From Brucella anthropi ATCC 49188 (GTDB lineage Bacteria; Pseudomonadota; Alphaproteobacteria; Rhizobiales; Rhizobiaceae), in contig NC_009668.1 of NCBI RefSeq assembly GCF_000017405.1, forward strand, positions 1,390,001 to 1,454,000: DNA of 64,000 nucleotides, in the 5' to 3' direction. Shown here in pieces: positions 1-8,720 of the stretch (its first letter is position 1; every line of letters begins with the position of its first letter). The translations under genes were made by a program, and so were the position numbers. Below the pieces are notes generated by a model. That model searched no databases. It was not told the origin of the DNA and saw only the letters and a program-made list of their open reading frames with translations.

Positions 1-236
1 AAAACTGCCCATATTCCGAAGCCTGCAACGAATATCAATACGAGCAGGTTTCCTGTCCAGGCCACGCCGCGCAGCCTTGGCCGTGATGTAAGCGGCGTTG
101 GCAAAGTGTTTTTCCCAGGCAGCAACAGCGGTAAAGACGGGAGCTTCAGCTGTATTGCCCGCAAACGAGCCAGCAGCAGCGAATACTTCAATGCATTTGC
201 TACCTTCGCCGGGAGTTCGATGGGAACGAGGGTCAT
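1..236 (-). CDS. HlyD-family membrane fusion protein of type I secretion (5' part only)
   Basis: The gene starts with the ATG at 236 and leaves the window at its left edge, so only about 78 N-terminal residues are visible. They form a cytoplasmic leader followed by one strongly hydrophobic segment (about residues 60-78, WTGNLLVLIFVAGFGIWAVF). This is the layout of type I secretion periplasmic adaptors (HlyD/PrtE). It begins 13 bases after the stop of the ABC exporter, in the same direction, as prtD-prtE pairs usually do. The hairpin and lipoyl domains lie outside the window. The function is inferred from position and topology. Confidence 0.72.
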   Translation of the reverse strand, partial: MTLVPIELPAKVANALKYSLLLARLRAIQLKLPSLPLLLPGKNTLPTPLTSRPRLRGVAWTGNLLVLIFVAGFGIWAV

Positions 237-249
237 GACGAGGCATCCC

Positions 250-1968
250 TTACGGTCCAGTTTTCGCGGGGACGCGAAGGAAAGCATCGAAGATTTTCTC
301 GCTATCTCCAAAAGCGCTCACCATACCGTCGCGCATCACAGCGATTTTGTCGGTCACCGGCAGAATGCCCATTCGATGCGTGATGATCACAATTGTAATT
401 TGCCTGCACTTCATGCGCTCTATGGCGTCGAACAACAGCCGCTCACCCTCATAGTCGAGACTGGAATTCGGATCATCAAGGACCACAAGAGGAGGGTTGC
501 CATAGGCTGCGCGCGCCAGTCCCAATTGCTGGCGTTGCGCCCGCAGAAGCAAGGCGCCACCTTCGCCGATATCGGTTTCGTATCCCTGCGGCAGTCGCAT
601 GATCGTCTCATGCAGTCCGACGAGTTTGGCAGCCTCGATAACCTTACGCGGATCCGAACCGTCGAGCCGACCGATGACATCTTTGATCGCGCCGCCGAAA
701 AGTTCGATATCCTGCGGAAGATAGCCAATATGGCGGGCATTGTCGCAATGGCGAAGCAGCGAAATATCGATGCCGCCCAGAAGAGCACATCCGCAGGTTG
801 GCCGTGAAACCCCAGCCAGAATTCGTCCGAGAGTCGATTTGCCCGATCCAGAAGGGCCGATCAAAGCAACACAATCACCCGGAGCGACCTGAAACGATAC
901 GCCTCGCAGGATGAACCGATCCGATGAGGGGAACCGATAGCCGACATTGTCGAGAACGAGCTGGCCTTTGGGCTCCGGTAGCAGAATGGTTCGCTTGTTG
1001 TCTCCGGGTGCAACCAGAGTGAGCATCTTGTTCAGGCGGTTGAATGCGCCGCGCACGAAAGCCAGTGCCCGCCACGCGCCTATGGCGCCTTCTACAGGTG
1101 CCAGTCCACGCCCCAGCAACAGACTGGCGACAAAAATAATTCCGGGGTTGCTGTTGTTCTGGAGGACGAGCCATGTCGCGGCTCCCATCATCAAAATTTG
1201 CGTCAACGCACGCACCGATTTCGAGAATGCCTGAAGCACCTCTGTTCGACGCGCCACACCGTCCTGAGCCGCCCTGACAGCCTCGGCATCCCGGTAAATG
1301 AGGTGAGCTGCGCCATGTTGCATCCCCATCGCGCGGATTACACCGATATATTTGAGAGCCATTGTGAAGCGGGAATAGCTTCGTGCCTGCGCAATATTTG
1401 CCTGTTCATTCAATTCGCGCGTCGTGAATTCATTCAACAAGGCCAAAAGCAGCAGGCACAATGCACTGCTCAAGCCGATAAACCCGAGGAGCGGGTGAAC
1501 CAGAAAAAGCAGCACAAGAAAAACTGGGGCCCAGGGAATATCGAACAATAGCGCACATGATGGGGAATCCAGAAACTGGCGCAAAACGGAAAGGTCACGA
1601 TAATTTTCAGCGGCTGTTCCGGCATCAGTGCGCGCCGCATATTCGAAGGATGCATTCATGACGACAGGACGCAATTGACGATCGAGCCAGCTACCGATCC
1701 GGGAAAGCGCGGCGCGGCGTACGATATCGAGCAGAGACCCGACAATAACGGCTATCGCGATGATGATCGTCAGCATCAGCAAAGTATCAACACTGCGGCT
1801 CGACAGAACACGATCATAGATCTGAAGAAGATAGAGGGAGGGAGCAAGCAGAAAAATATTGTAGCCGCAACTATAGGCGAAGACCAAACCGAAGGCACCG
1901 GCACACCGACGCAAGGCAGCGACCAATGGGGTCACCGTATAGCGCGCTTGCGTAAATGCCGCTGTCAT
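250..1968 (-). CDS. Type I secretion ABC exporter, PrtD type, with degenerate signature motif
   Basis: A 572-residue fused permease/ATPase of the PrtD/AprD class, which exports proteins across both membranes together with an HlyD adaptor and a TolC-like outer membrane protein. Hydrophobic segments lie at about residues 27-50, 62-82 and 140-178. The nucleotide-binding domain has an intact Walker A (GPSGSGKS, 371-378) and the Gln of the Q-loop near 419. The ABC signature expected as LSGGQRQR reads LLLRAQRQ (473-480), and Walker B ends LDDP rather than LDEP, so the catalytic Glu is Asp499. The frame is open through these changes. Two glycine-rich proteins lie directly upstream on the same strand and are the likely cargo. 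Confidence 0.88.
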   Translation of the reverse strand: MTAAFTQARYTVTPLVAALRRCAGAFGLVFAYSCGYNIFLLAPSLYLLQIYDRVLSSRSVDTLLMLTIIIAIAVIVGSLLDIVRRAALSRIGSWLDRQLRPVVMNASFEYAARTDAGTAAENYRDLSVLRQFLDSPSCALLFDIPWAPVFLVLLFLVHPLLGFIGLSSALCLLLLALLNEFTTRELNEQANIAQARSYSRFTMALKYIGVIRAMGMQHGAAHLIYRDAEAVRAAQDGVARRTEVLQAFSKSVRALTQILMMGAATWLVLQNNSNPGIIFVASLLLGRGLAPVEGAIGAWRALAFVRGAFNRLNKMLTLVAPGDNKRTILLPEPKGQLVLDNVGYRFPSSDRFILRGVSFQVAPGDCVALIGPSGSGKSTLGRILAGVSRPTCGCALLGGIDISLLRHCDNARHIGYLPQDIELFGGAIKDVIGRLDGSDPRKVIEAAKLVGLHETIMRLPQGYETDIGEGGALLLRAQRQQLGLARAAYGNPPLVVLDDPNSSLDYEGERLLFDAIERMKCRQITIVIITHRMGILPVTDKIAVMRDGMVSAFGDSEKIFDAFLRVPAKTGP

Positions 1969-2134
1969 GTGTCGTCTCCGTCGAGATCTCCATTGTTATC
2001 GTAGGTTCACAATACCCATTGGCCTGTGAGGCAATGTCAGCGTATCGGCAATTCCGGGTAAAATGGGGAGCAACGATTTCAACCGTCGCTCCCAAGTCGG
2101 ATTTCTCGACTACCCAGCAAAAGCCAATTGCCGA

Positions 2135-2737
2135 TCACAGCGGCAAGTGGCTCAGATCGATATCGTGAAAATTGTCGTTAAAGCTGTCGATAAAGTTCGC
2201 TATATCGTTGGTCGTCGTAGTGGTTGTTGTGGTCGTCGTTTCCGGATTGGAGTGCACGAGCGCAGAGGAAATATCACCGCCGCGAGCCATGTTCCCATCG
2301 CCGCCGTTACCACCGACCCCTGCAAGGATCGTTGCGTGCTGGTCGGCCAGAAGTTCGGTATATTGAACGGCACTGGTGTCCGCCTGACCGGCTGCTACAT
2401 TGCCGCCGCTCGAAGAACCCAGACTGCCGTTGGAATTCGCGTCGCCGCCAGCACCGCCTGCACCATTGTTGGTGATGTTGGCGAGAAAGCCATTCGTTGC
2501 ATCGGCTCCGCCGCCATCTCCGGCATGGCCTGCGTCCCAGCTGGCGTTTAACCACGGGGAATCGCCACTATGCACATCAACGGCTGCGCCTGTTACGTTT
2601 TGCGTATTGGCCACGACTGCACTTGGATTGTAATTGATATTCCCAAAATTATAGCCATCAGCACCGTTACCGGCATTAGCGTCGCCTGCATAAACGTCAC
2701 TGAGATGGATTGTGTCGGAAACTCTCGGAATAGGCAT
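2135..2737 (-). CDS. Glycine-rich repeat protein with poly-threonine tract, putative type I secretion substrate
   Basis: A 200-residue low-complexity protein rich in Gly, Asn, Ala and Asp, with no N-terminal signal peptide. Motifs such as AGVGGNGGDGN and GAGGAGGDAN resemble those of the larger neighbour at 2927-4039. Near the C-terminus there is a run of ten threonines followed by an acidic/aliphatic end (DIANFIDSF...DLSHLPL), the kind of C-terminal tail type I exporters recognise. The start is well placed: a GGGAGGAA ribosome site precedes the ATG at 2737. It sits between the larger repeat protein and the exporter, all on the minus strand. Export as cargo is inferred from context. I see no canonical RTX nonapeptides. 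Confidence 0.72.
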   Translation of the reverse strand: MPIPRVSDTIHLSDVYAGDANAGNGADGYNFGNINYNPSAVVANTQNVTGAAVDVHSGDSPWLNASWDAGHAGDGGGADATNGFLANITNNGAGGAGGDANSNGSLGSSSGGNVAAGQADTSAVQYTELLADQHATILAGVGGNGGDGNMARGGDISSALVHSNPETTTTTTTTTTNDIANFIDSFNDNFHDIDLSHLPL

Positions 2738-2926
2738 CGTTTAATTCCTCCCTGTTGAGCCCCAGCCCTGTTTCGGATTGAACATCAGTCTTGGTGGTCG
2801 GCATTCCCAGATAAGAGATTGGTAAAATCGCGTTACCGACCGCGTTCCAAAGAGTGCGCGTGTTGATGTTGCGGGACTAGCTAGAAATTCGGGTACCTAC
2901 TTTAGGGTGGGCCAGACCGGAATGTA

Positions 2927-4039
2927 TCAAGCGTGAAGAAGGCCAAGAATGTCGTTTGCAAGAAGCGCATCATGGCTTGTGTCGGTCAGATTATCGTAGC
3001 CGCCTGAACCACCGATACCGGCAATCTGTAAAGCATGCTGATCGACAAGCAGATGGTCTATCTGCTGGGCATCAGCGGTTCCGCCAGCGGGAACTGCAAT
3101 ATTGATCGGGTGGAAATACCCGATATTCACGTCCACCATACTGCCCAGGGAAACACCGTCACCACCGCTTCCTGCAGCTGTATTGCCGGTGAAAATTGTG
3201 TCCGAGGCCATGTTGAAGCCGCCGCCATTACCGCCGATCCCGGCAATCTGCGTGCCGCCCTGATCGAAAATCACGTTGTTTGTCTGGTGCGCCTCTGCAT
3301 TGCCGCCAGCGGCAGCGACAGCGATATTGATGGGGGAGAAAATCGCCACGTTCACATCGATCATGGTGCCGGCAAAAATACCCGCGCCACCATGACCCGC
3401 ATAATTATCACCGGTGAAATAATAGGAATTTCCAGCGTCTGTATGTATCGGAGAGGCTGAAACGGACCCGGCGGCATTATGGTCTCCACCCGAGCCTCCA
3501 ATACCCGCCATCTGGTCCGCGCCTTGCAGGAAGGCAGCGTTGTTGGTCTGGTTGGCAGACGCTACGGAATTGGATCCGCCTGCAACCGCAGCATTGACGG
3601 GAGCAAAAACCGCGACGTCAGAGCTGACAAGTCCCCCGAAGAAAACCCCGTCGCCACCGCTTCCTGCATGATTGGAGGTCGCGCCTTCTGTACCTCCGAT
3701 CACGGCGTTGCCGTTTCCGCCGTCTCCGCCCATTCCAGCCATTTCAACGACATGCTGATTAATCAATGCATTGTTGAACTGGTCCGCGCCCGCCCCGGCT
3801 CCCGGACCGGCAATTGCCGTGTTGGACGGAACGAACACAGCGGATGCGTCGCTGCTTATCACACCGACGCTCAGTCCCATTCCACCGCTTCCGGCGGAAT
3901 TGCCGGTTGTGCCTGAAGCGACACCGAAAGGGAGCCATGTCGGCACGAGCGCCAGATGTCCGGCTGCGGTAGTTAAAGACGTACCTTGAACACCACCTGC
4001 AGTGAGGGTCTCGTTGGATATGGGACGTAGTTCATTCAT
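2927..4039 (-). CDS. Large glycine-rich tandem-repeat protein, putative type I secretion substrate
   Basis: About 370 residues, built largely from four imperfect tandem units of roughly 70-75 residues. Each unit carries a segment like QTNNxxxxQG, then QMAGIGGxGG, then AGSGGDGVF and a VxVAxFxPxNxAVAGG stretch. There is no signal peptide. The C-terminus is short and hydrophobic (DALLANDILGLLHA). I place the start at the ATG at 4039, 8 bases after GAGGAG; an ATG at 4045 and one at 4072 are in frame as alternatives. The repeats look like beta-solenoid or surface-adhesion repeats and lack the RTX GGxGxDxUx consensus. Location at the head of the secretion locus suggests it is cargo. Family not recognised. 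Confidence 0.75.
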   Translation of the reverse strand: MNELRPISNETLTAGGVQGTSLTTAAGHLALVPTWLPFGVASGTTGNSAGSGGMGLSVGVISSDASAVFVPSNTAIAGPGAGAGADQFNNALINQHVVEMAGMGGDGGNGNAVIGGTEGATSNHAGSGGDGVFFGGLVSSDVAVFAPVNAAVAGGSNSVASANQTNNAAFLQGADQMAGIGGSGGDHNAAGSVSASPIHTDAGNSYYFTGDNYAGHGGAGIFAGTMIDVNVAIFSPINIAVAAAGGNAEAHQTNNVIFDQGGTQIAGIGGNGGGFNMASDTIFTGNTAAGSGGDGVSLGSMVDVNIGYFHPINIAVPAGGTADAQQIDHLLVDQHALQIAGIGGSGGYDNLTDTSHDALLANDILGLLHA

Positions 4040-4793
4040 CACCATTTCTCCTCGCCGGCGCCCAATTCCCAATGGTGTTGAGAAATATTCGGCTCCATGG
4101 CTATTGTGCCGTCAAATGACGCAAAAGAAGAGCCGGTAATTTGTCTACATCTGTTTGGGTGTAATGCACCCTTCGGGTTCCGTGCGGGTAACTTGAGCTT
4201 ATATGGATCCGCTGCAGGAAATCCGCTCTGCGCGGACCGCGGCTATACCGACAGCCACCATTTCACATGGCGCGCGACGGTCTGCCCACATTTCGCAAGT
4301 GAAACAATTATCTTCATTTGACTTTCTTTTTGTTTTCGATTTTCATTGTTTGGCTTTCACACTCGCAATGGCCGAACGTGTGAACAGGGGGAGGAACATG
4401 TCAGTTACGAGTGCGCATGCCCTCTTCTCGGACAGTGGCGATCACGGTGTTCGGCACCATCGCCAAAGCGACAAGCTGCGTGCTTGTCGAAGTCATCCAA
4501 ACCGAGTTTGTTCAAGCGTTAAAGATCACGGTCGCGCTGCCGCATCTGCTGGCTCGCGCTCATTGAGCGCCGGGTTCGGTGTTGTGTTAAGCTGGATGAG
4601 ATCCGTTGGGAAACATCCTGTTAACAGCGCCCGGATTGTCGTTGGAACTTGCATGTTTCCTGAGAAAGTGTGGAAGCGGTTCGCAGAACACGGATTGCTC
4701 ATAAGGGATAAGGCACAGTCCCTGGAAGTTCATATTGAGAGGAATTGCCAATAAGCGCAATAATTCCGACGGTTGGAGGAGGCCTCGGGACAT
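4040..4793. other. 754-base gene-free divergent region between the secretion locus and the glycerol operon
   Basis: No protein I can support lies here. It must hold promoters for the minus-strand repeat-protein operon and for glpS. A T-rich stretch with TTTCGATTTTC-like sequence lies at about 4320-4360. A very strong ribosome site (GGGGGAGGAAC) precedes an ATG at 4398 that opens a 118-residue frame ending at 4754, but the predicted protein is rich in Arg, Ser and His and resembles nothing I know. It may be a decayed gene, a leader or chance. Confidence 0.5.
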
Positions 4794-5876
4794 ATGCTGG
4801 AATTGCGAAATATCTCGAAGACGGTTGGTGGAGCCACCCATATCCATCCGACAAGTCTGGTACTGCCTCGCGGGAGCCTGAATGTCCTGCTCGGACCGAC
4901 CTTGTCCGGGAAGACCTCGCTCATGCGCCTCATGGCGGGCCTGGACAAGCCAAGTGAAGGCTCGATCCTGTTCGACGGACAGGATGTTACAGGCATGCCC
5001 GTGCAGAAGCGCAATGTGGCGATGGTCTACCAGCAGTTTATCAATTACCCGGCTCTGACGGTCTATGAAAACATTGCTTCGCCGATGCGCATCGCTGGCA
5101 AGGCACAGTCGGAGATCGACAGCGAGGTTCGCAAGGCGGCGGACCTTCTCAAGCTGACGCCTTATCTGGACCGCACACCGCTTAATCTCTCCGGCGGGCA
5201 GCAACAGCGCACTGCAATTGCCCGGGCCATTGTGAAAAAGGCCAATCTCGTCCTCCTCGATGAACCGCTGGCCAATCTCGACTACAAGCTGCGTGAGGAA
5301 CTCCGTGAAGAGCTGCCGCGCATCTTTGCCGAATCCGGTGCGATCTTTGTTTACGCAACAACCGAACCTTCGGAAGCCCTGCTGCTCGGCGGCAATACGG
5401 CGGCACTTTCAGAAGGCCGCATCACGCAGTTCGGGCGCACAATCGATGTCTATCGCCGCCCGCTCGACCTCGTCACGGCACGAACATTTGCCGACCCGCC
5501 CCTGAACACAGCACGCATGGTCAAGTCGGGGGATCGTTTCCTGCGCGCCGACCGCCCGGCCATTGCCGTACCAAGCCAATTGGCTGATATAAGCGACGGT
5601 CCACTGACGATCGCGTTTCAGCCGCATCATCTGCTGGTCCGTCCGGCGGAAAACGCTACGGTTCCCATTCGGGCCCGCACGCTGGTATCCGAGATCGCCG
5701 GATCGGAAAGCTTCATCCATCTCGATTACGAAGGCGACCGCTGGGTCATGCTGGCGCACGGTATCCAGATCGTCGAGCCTGATCGCGAAATCGAGGTCTA
5801 CCTCGACACGCGACACCTGATGGCATTCGATGAAACTGGCCGCGCGGTTGGCCGCACGGTTGGTTTGGCGGCATAG
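4794..5876 (+). CDS. glpS: Glycerol ABC transporter, ATP-binding protein GlpS
   Basis: A 360-residue MalK/UgpC-type ATPase, first gene of the operon matching the glycerol importer GlpSTPQV described in Rhizobium leguminosarum. Walker A is at about 34-41 (GPTLSGKT), the signature LSGGQQQR at 132-139 and Walker B LVLLDE at 152-157; the C-terminal third is the regulatory beta domain. The start is the ATG at 4794 after a GGAGGAGG ribosome site rather than an in-frame upstream ATG at 4773. It is followed after 10 bases by the second ATPase, as in rhizobial glp operons. The substrate is assigned from the whole operon, above all from GlpV. Confidence 0.87.
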   Translation: MLELRNISKTVGGATHIHPTSLVLPRGSLNVLLGPTLSGKTSLMRLMAGLDKPSEGSILFDGQDVTGMPVQKRNVAMVYQQFINYPALTVYENIASPMRIAGKAQSEIDSEVRKAADLLKLTPYLDRTPLNLSGGQQQRTAIARAIVKKANLVLLDEPLANLDYKLREELREELPRIFAESGAIFVYATTEPSEALLLGGNTAALSEGRITQFGRTIDVYRRPLDLVTARTFADPPLNTARMVKSGDRFLRADRPAIAVPSQLADISDGPLTIAFQPHHLLVRPAENATVPIRARTLVSEIAGSESFIHLDYEGDRWVMLAHGIQIVEPDREIEVYLDTRHLMAFDETGRAVGRTVGLAA

Positions 5877-5886
5877 GAGGGCGACG

Positions 5887-6957
5887 ATGGCACGTATCAC
5901 TCTCGATCATATCCGCCACGCTTATAATGCGAAGGCGCAAGCCGCAGGCGAATACGCTCTCAACATGGTCAATTACGAGTGGGAGGACGGCAGCGCCTAC
6001 GCGCTGCTCGGCCCGTCCGGTTGCGGCAAGACGACCCTGCTCAACATCATTTCCGGCCTTCTGCAACCAACTGAGGGGCGCATCCTTTTCGACGGGCAGG
6101 ACGTAACCGGCCTTGCCACCGAAGACCGCAACATTGCGCAGGTCTTTCAGTTTCCCGTCGTCTACGACACGATGACCGTGTTCGACAATCTGGCCTTTCC
6201 GTTGCGCAACCGACGGATGCCGGAAGCGGAAGTGGAACGTCGCGTCAAGGACATTCTGGAAATGACCGACCTCGGCGGCATTGCCGGGCGACGCGCACGC
6301 GGACTGACGGCAGATCAGAAACAGAAGATTTCGCTCGGTCGGGGACTGGTACGCGCGAATGTGAACGCAATCCTGTTCGACGAACCCCTGACGGTTATCG
6401 ATCCGCACATGAAATGGGTGCTGCGCTCACAGCTGAAACGCTTGCACCGCCAATCGGGTTTCACGATGGTCTATGTCACGCATGACCAGACGGAGGCGCT
6501 GACATTCGCCGACAAGGTCGTGGTGATGCATAACGGAGAAATCGTGCAGATCGGCACGCCTGCCGAACTGTTCGAGCGCCCGAGGCATACATTCGTCGGC
6601 TATTTCATCGGCTCGCCGGGTATGAACCTCATGCCCGCACGGATCGACGGCCAGACTGCCACAGTCGGCGCGCAGGCCATTCCACTGCCCGGCATACCGC
6701 AGATTGGTGATGCAAAAAGCATCGAACTGGGCATCCGTCCGGAATTTGTCAGGCTCGGTCGCGAAGGCCTGCCAATCCGCATCGACAAGATCGAGGATAT
6801 CGGGCGCTACCGCATCGTGCGGGCAGGCTTCGAGGGGCAGAAACTCGCCGTCGTGATCGGCGAGGACGACGAGATACCAGCCGAACCGCGCGTGACCTTC
6901 GATCCGAAGGCAATCGGCATATTCGCGGATTCCTGGCGCGTGGGAATGGAGGGCTGA
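5887..6957 (+). CDS. glpT: Glycerol ABC transporter, ATP-binding protein GlpT
   Basis: The second ATPase of the glycerol importer, 356 residues. Walker A GPSGCGKT is at about 42-49 and Walker B ILFDEP at about 162-167. The signature that is LSGGQQQR in GlpS reads LTADQKQK here (140-147), so one composite ATP site would use a non-canonical signature, giving an asymmetric heterodimer. GlpS/GlpT pairing is known for this transporter family; whether this exact replacement is usual for GlpT I cannot check. The ATG at 5887 is chosen for its GGAGGGCG ribosome site. Not to be confused with the E. coli glycerol-3-phosphate antiporter of the same symbol. Confidence 0.86.
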   Translation: MARITLDHIRHAYNAKAQAAGEYALNMVNYEWEDGSAYALLGPSGCGKTTLLNIISGLLQPTEGRILFDGQDVTGLATEDRNIAQVFQFPVVYDTMTVFDNLAFPLRNRRMPEAEVERRVKDILEMTDLGGIAGRRARGLTADQKQKISLGRGLVRANVNAILFDEPLTVIDPHMKWVLRSQLKRLHRQSGFTMVYVTHDQTEALTFADKVVVMHNGEIVQIGTPAELFERPRHTFVGYFIGSPGMNLMPARIDGQTATVGAQAIPLPGIPQIGDAKSIELGIRPEFVRLGREGLPIRIDKIEDIGRYRIVRAGFEGQKLAVVIGEDDEIPAEPRVTFDPKAIGIFADSWRVGMEG

Positions 6958-6959
6958 CC

Positions 6960-7826
6960 ATGGAAAAAAGCTGGAACAACAAAGCCTGGTTCCTGGTCCT
7001 GCCGGTGCTGGTGCTGGTCGCCTTTTCCGCCGTCATTCCGCTGATGACAGTGGTGAATTATTCGGTGCAGGATACGTTCGGCAACAACCAGTTCTTCTGG
7101 GCCGGGACGGACTGGTTCGAGCAAATTCTTCACTCCGGTCGTTTCTGGGATGCGCTCTGGCGCAATCTCATTTTCTCGTTCATCGTGCTGGCGATCCAGA
7201 TACCGCTCGGCATCCTGATTGCGCTCAACATGCCGAAAAAGGGCTTCTGGGTCCCCGTCTGTCTGGTCACCATGGCATTGCCCCTGCTGATCCCGTGGAA
7301 CGTGGTCGGCACGATCTGGCAGGTTTTCGGACGCAGCGACATCGGCCTGCTCGGCTATTACGCCAATTGGCTGGGGCTGGACTACAACTACGTCAACGAT
7401 CCGTTCGACGCCTGGGTGACGATTATCATCATGGACGTATGGCACTGGACCAGCCTCGTGGTGCTGTTGTGCTATGCAAGTCTCGTATCCATTCCGGATG
7501 CCTATTATCAGGCAGCCAGAATCGACGGAGCTTCGCGGTTTTCAGTGTTCCGTTACATCCAGCTGCCGAAGATGAAGCGCGTTTTGCTGATCGCCGTCCT
7601 GCTCCGTTTCATGGACAGTTTCATGATCTATACCGAGCCCTTCGTGGTGACTGGCGGCGGACCGGGCAATTCGACAACATTTCTGTCGATCGATCTGGTC
7701 AAGATGGCGCTGGGTCAGTTCGATCTTGGACCGGCGGCGGCGATGTCGTTGATCTACTTCCTCATCATCCTGCTGCTGTCATGGGTGTTCTACACCGTCA
7801 TGACCAGCCACGATCAGGAGGTGTGA
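6960..7826 (+). CDS. glpP: Glycerol ABC transporter, permease GlpP
   Basis: A 288-residue inner-membrane permease of the MalF/UgpA (binding-protein-dependent transport) family with about six hydrophobic segments, the first at residues 12-32. The cytoplasmic EAA loop is visible (YYQAARIDGAS, about residues 182-192), which docks with the ATPases. It starts 2 bases after glpT stops and ends 1 base before the next permease, so it is clearly part of a translationally compact operon. Its role in glycerol uptake rests on the operon match to rhizobial glpSTPQV. Confidence 0.86.
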   Translation: MEKSWNNKAWFLVLPVLVLVAFSAVIPLMTVVNYSVQDTFGNNQFFWAGTDWFEQILHSGRFWDALWRNLIFSFIVLAIQIPLGILIALNMPKKGFWVPVCLVTMALPLLIPWNVVGTIWQVFGRSDIGLLGYYANWLGLDYNYVNDPFDAWVTIIIMDVWHWTSLVVLLCYASLVSIPDAYYQAARIDGASRFSVFRYIQLPKMKRVLLIAVLLRFMDSFMIYTEPFVVTGGGPGNSTTFLSIDLVKMALGQFDLGPAAAMSLIYFLIILLLSWVFYTVMTSHDQEV

Positions 7827-7827
7827 G

Positions 7828-8718
7828 ATGAACGCCATACAGGGAACTTCCGTGGGCAGTGCACCTGCAATTGCACCGATCTCAAACGCCGTCCGACAAA
7901 AATCGAGCAGACGTGATAGGCCGCGGTTCGGCTGGCTGATACCGACAATCTATATCGTTCTGCTTCTGATACCGATCTACTGGCTCATCAATATGAGCTT
8001 CAAGACCAATCAGGAAATCCTGACGTCGCTAACGCTCTTTCCGCATGAGCCAACATTGCAGAACTATCGCGCCATCTTCACCGACTCCGCCTGGTATTCG
8101 GGTTACATCAACTCGATCATCTATGTGGTCATGAACATGGTAATTTCGGTTTCGGTGGCGCTGCCTGCAGCCTATGCCTTCTCGCGCTACCGGTTTCTGG
8201 GCGACAAACACCTGTTCTTCTGGCTCCTGACCAACCGCATGGCGCCTCCGGCGGTGTTCGCCCTGCCGTTCTTCCAGCTCTATTCGGCATTCGGGCTCAT
8301 CGATACGCATATCGCAGTCGCACTGGCGCATTGTCTGTTCAACGTGCCGCTGGCGGTGTGGATTCTGGAAGGCTTCATGTCGGGCGTACCAAAGGAAATC
8401 GACGAGACAGCCTATATCGACGGCTATTCGTTTCCAAAGTTCTTCGTGAAGATCTTCATGCCCCTGATCGCATCCGGCATCGGCGTGGCAGCCTTCTTCT
8501 GCTTCATGTTCTCATGGGTGGAATTGCTCATCGCCCGCACGCTCACGACGACAGACGCGAAACCCATTGCAGCCACGATGACACGCACCGTTTCTGCTGC
8601 CGGTATGGACTGGGGGCTGCTCGCTGCGGCAGGTGTTCTGACCCTGATACCCGGTGCGTTGGTGATCTGGTTTGTCCGCAATTACATCGCCAAGGGCTTT
8701 GCCCTGGGGAGGGTATGA
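7828..8718 (+). CDS. glpQ: Glycerol ABC transporter, permease GlpQ
   Basis: A 296-residue partner permease of the MalG/UgpE type. A polar N-terminal leader of about 35 residues precedes the first membrane helix (WLIPTIYIVLLLIPIYWLI). The EAA loop reads EIDETAYIDGYS (about residues 190-201). The ATG at 7828 follows AGGAGGTGTG. Its stop codon overlaps an ATG at 8715, so the small membrane protein that follows is translationally coupled. GlpP and GlpQ should form the heterodimeric channel. This is unrelated to the glycerophosphodiesterase also called GlpQ. Confidence 0.85.
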   Translation: MNAIQGTSVGSAPAIAPISNAVRQKSSRRDRPRFGWLIPTIYIVLLLIPIYWLINMSFKTNQEILTSLTLFPHEPTLQNYRAIFTDSAWYSGYINSIIYVVMNMVISVSVALPAAYAFSRYRFLGDKHLFFWLLTNRMAPPAVFALPFFQLYSAFGLIDTHIAVALAHCLFNVPLAVWILEGFMSGVPKEIDETAYIDGYSFPKFFVKIFMPLIASGIGVAAFFCFMFSWVELLIARTLTTTDAKPIAATMTRTVSAAGMDWGLLAAAGVLTLIPGALVIWFVRNYIAKGFALGRV

Positions 8719-8720
8719 CG

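Noticed and set aside
2135..4039. Classical RTX calcium-binding repeats
   Set aside because: Glycine-rich segments such as GGDGGNGN occur, but the GGxGxDxUx nonapeptide series is absent.
2927..4039. DNA repeats considered as a CRISPR array
   Set aside because: The repetition is in long, imperfect protein-coding units, not short identical repeats with unique spacers. No cas genes are present.
4203..4754. 183-codon open frame upstream of glpS
   Set aside because: Its first part has no ribosome site and odd composition. Only the inner ATG at 4398 has a good site, and no family resemblance was found, so it is reported as a question and not as a gene.
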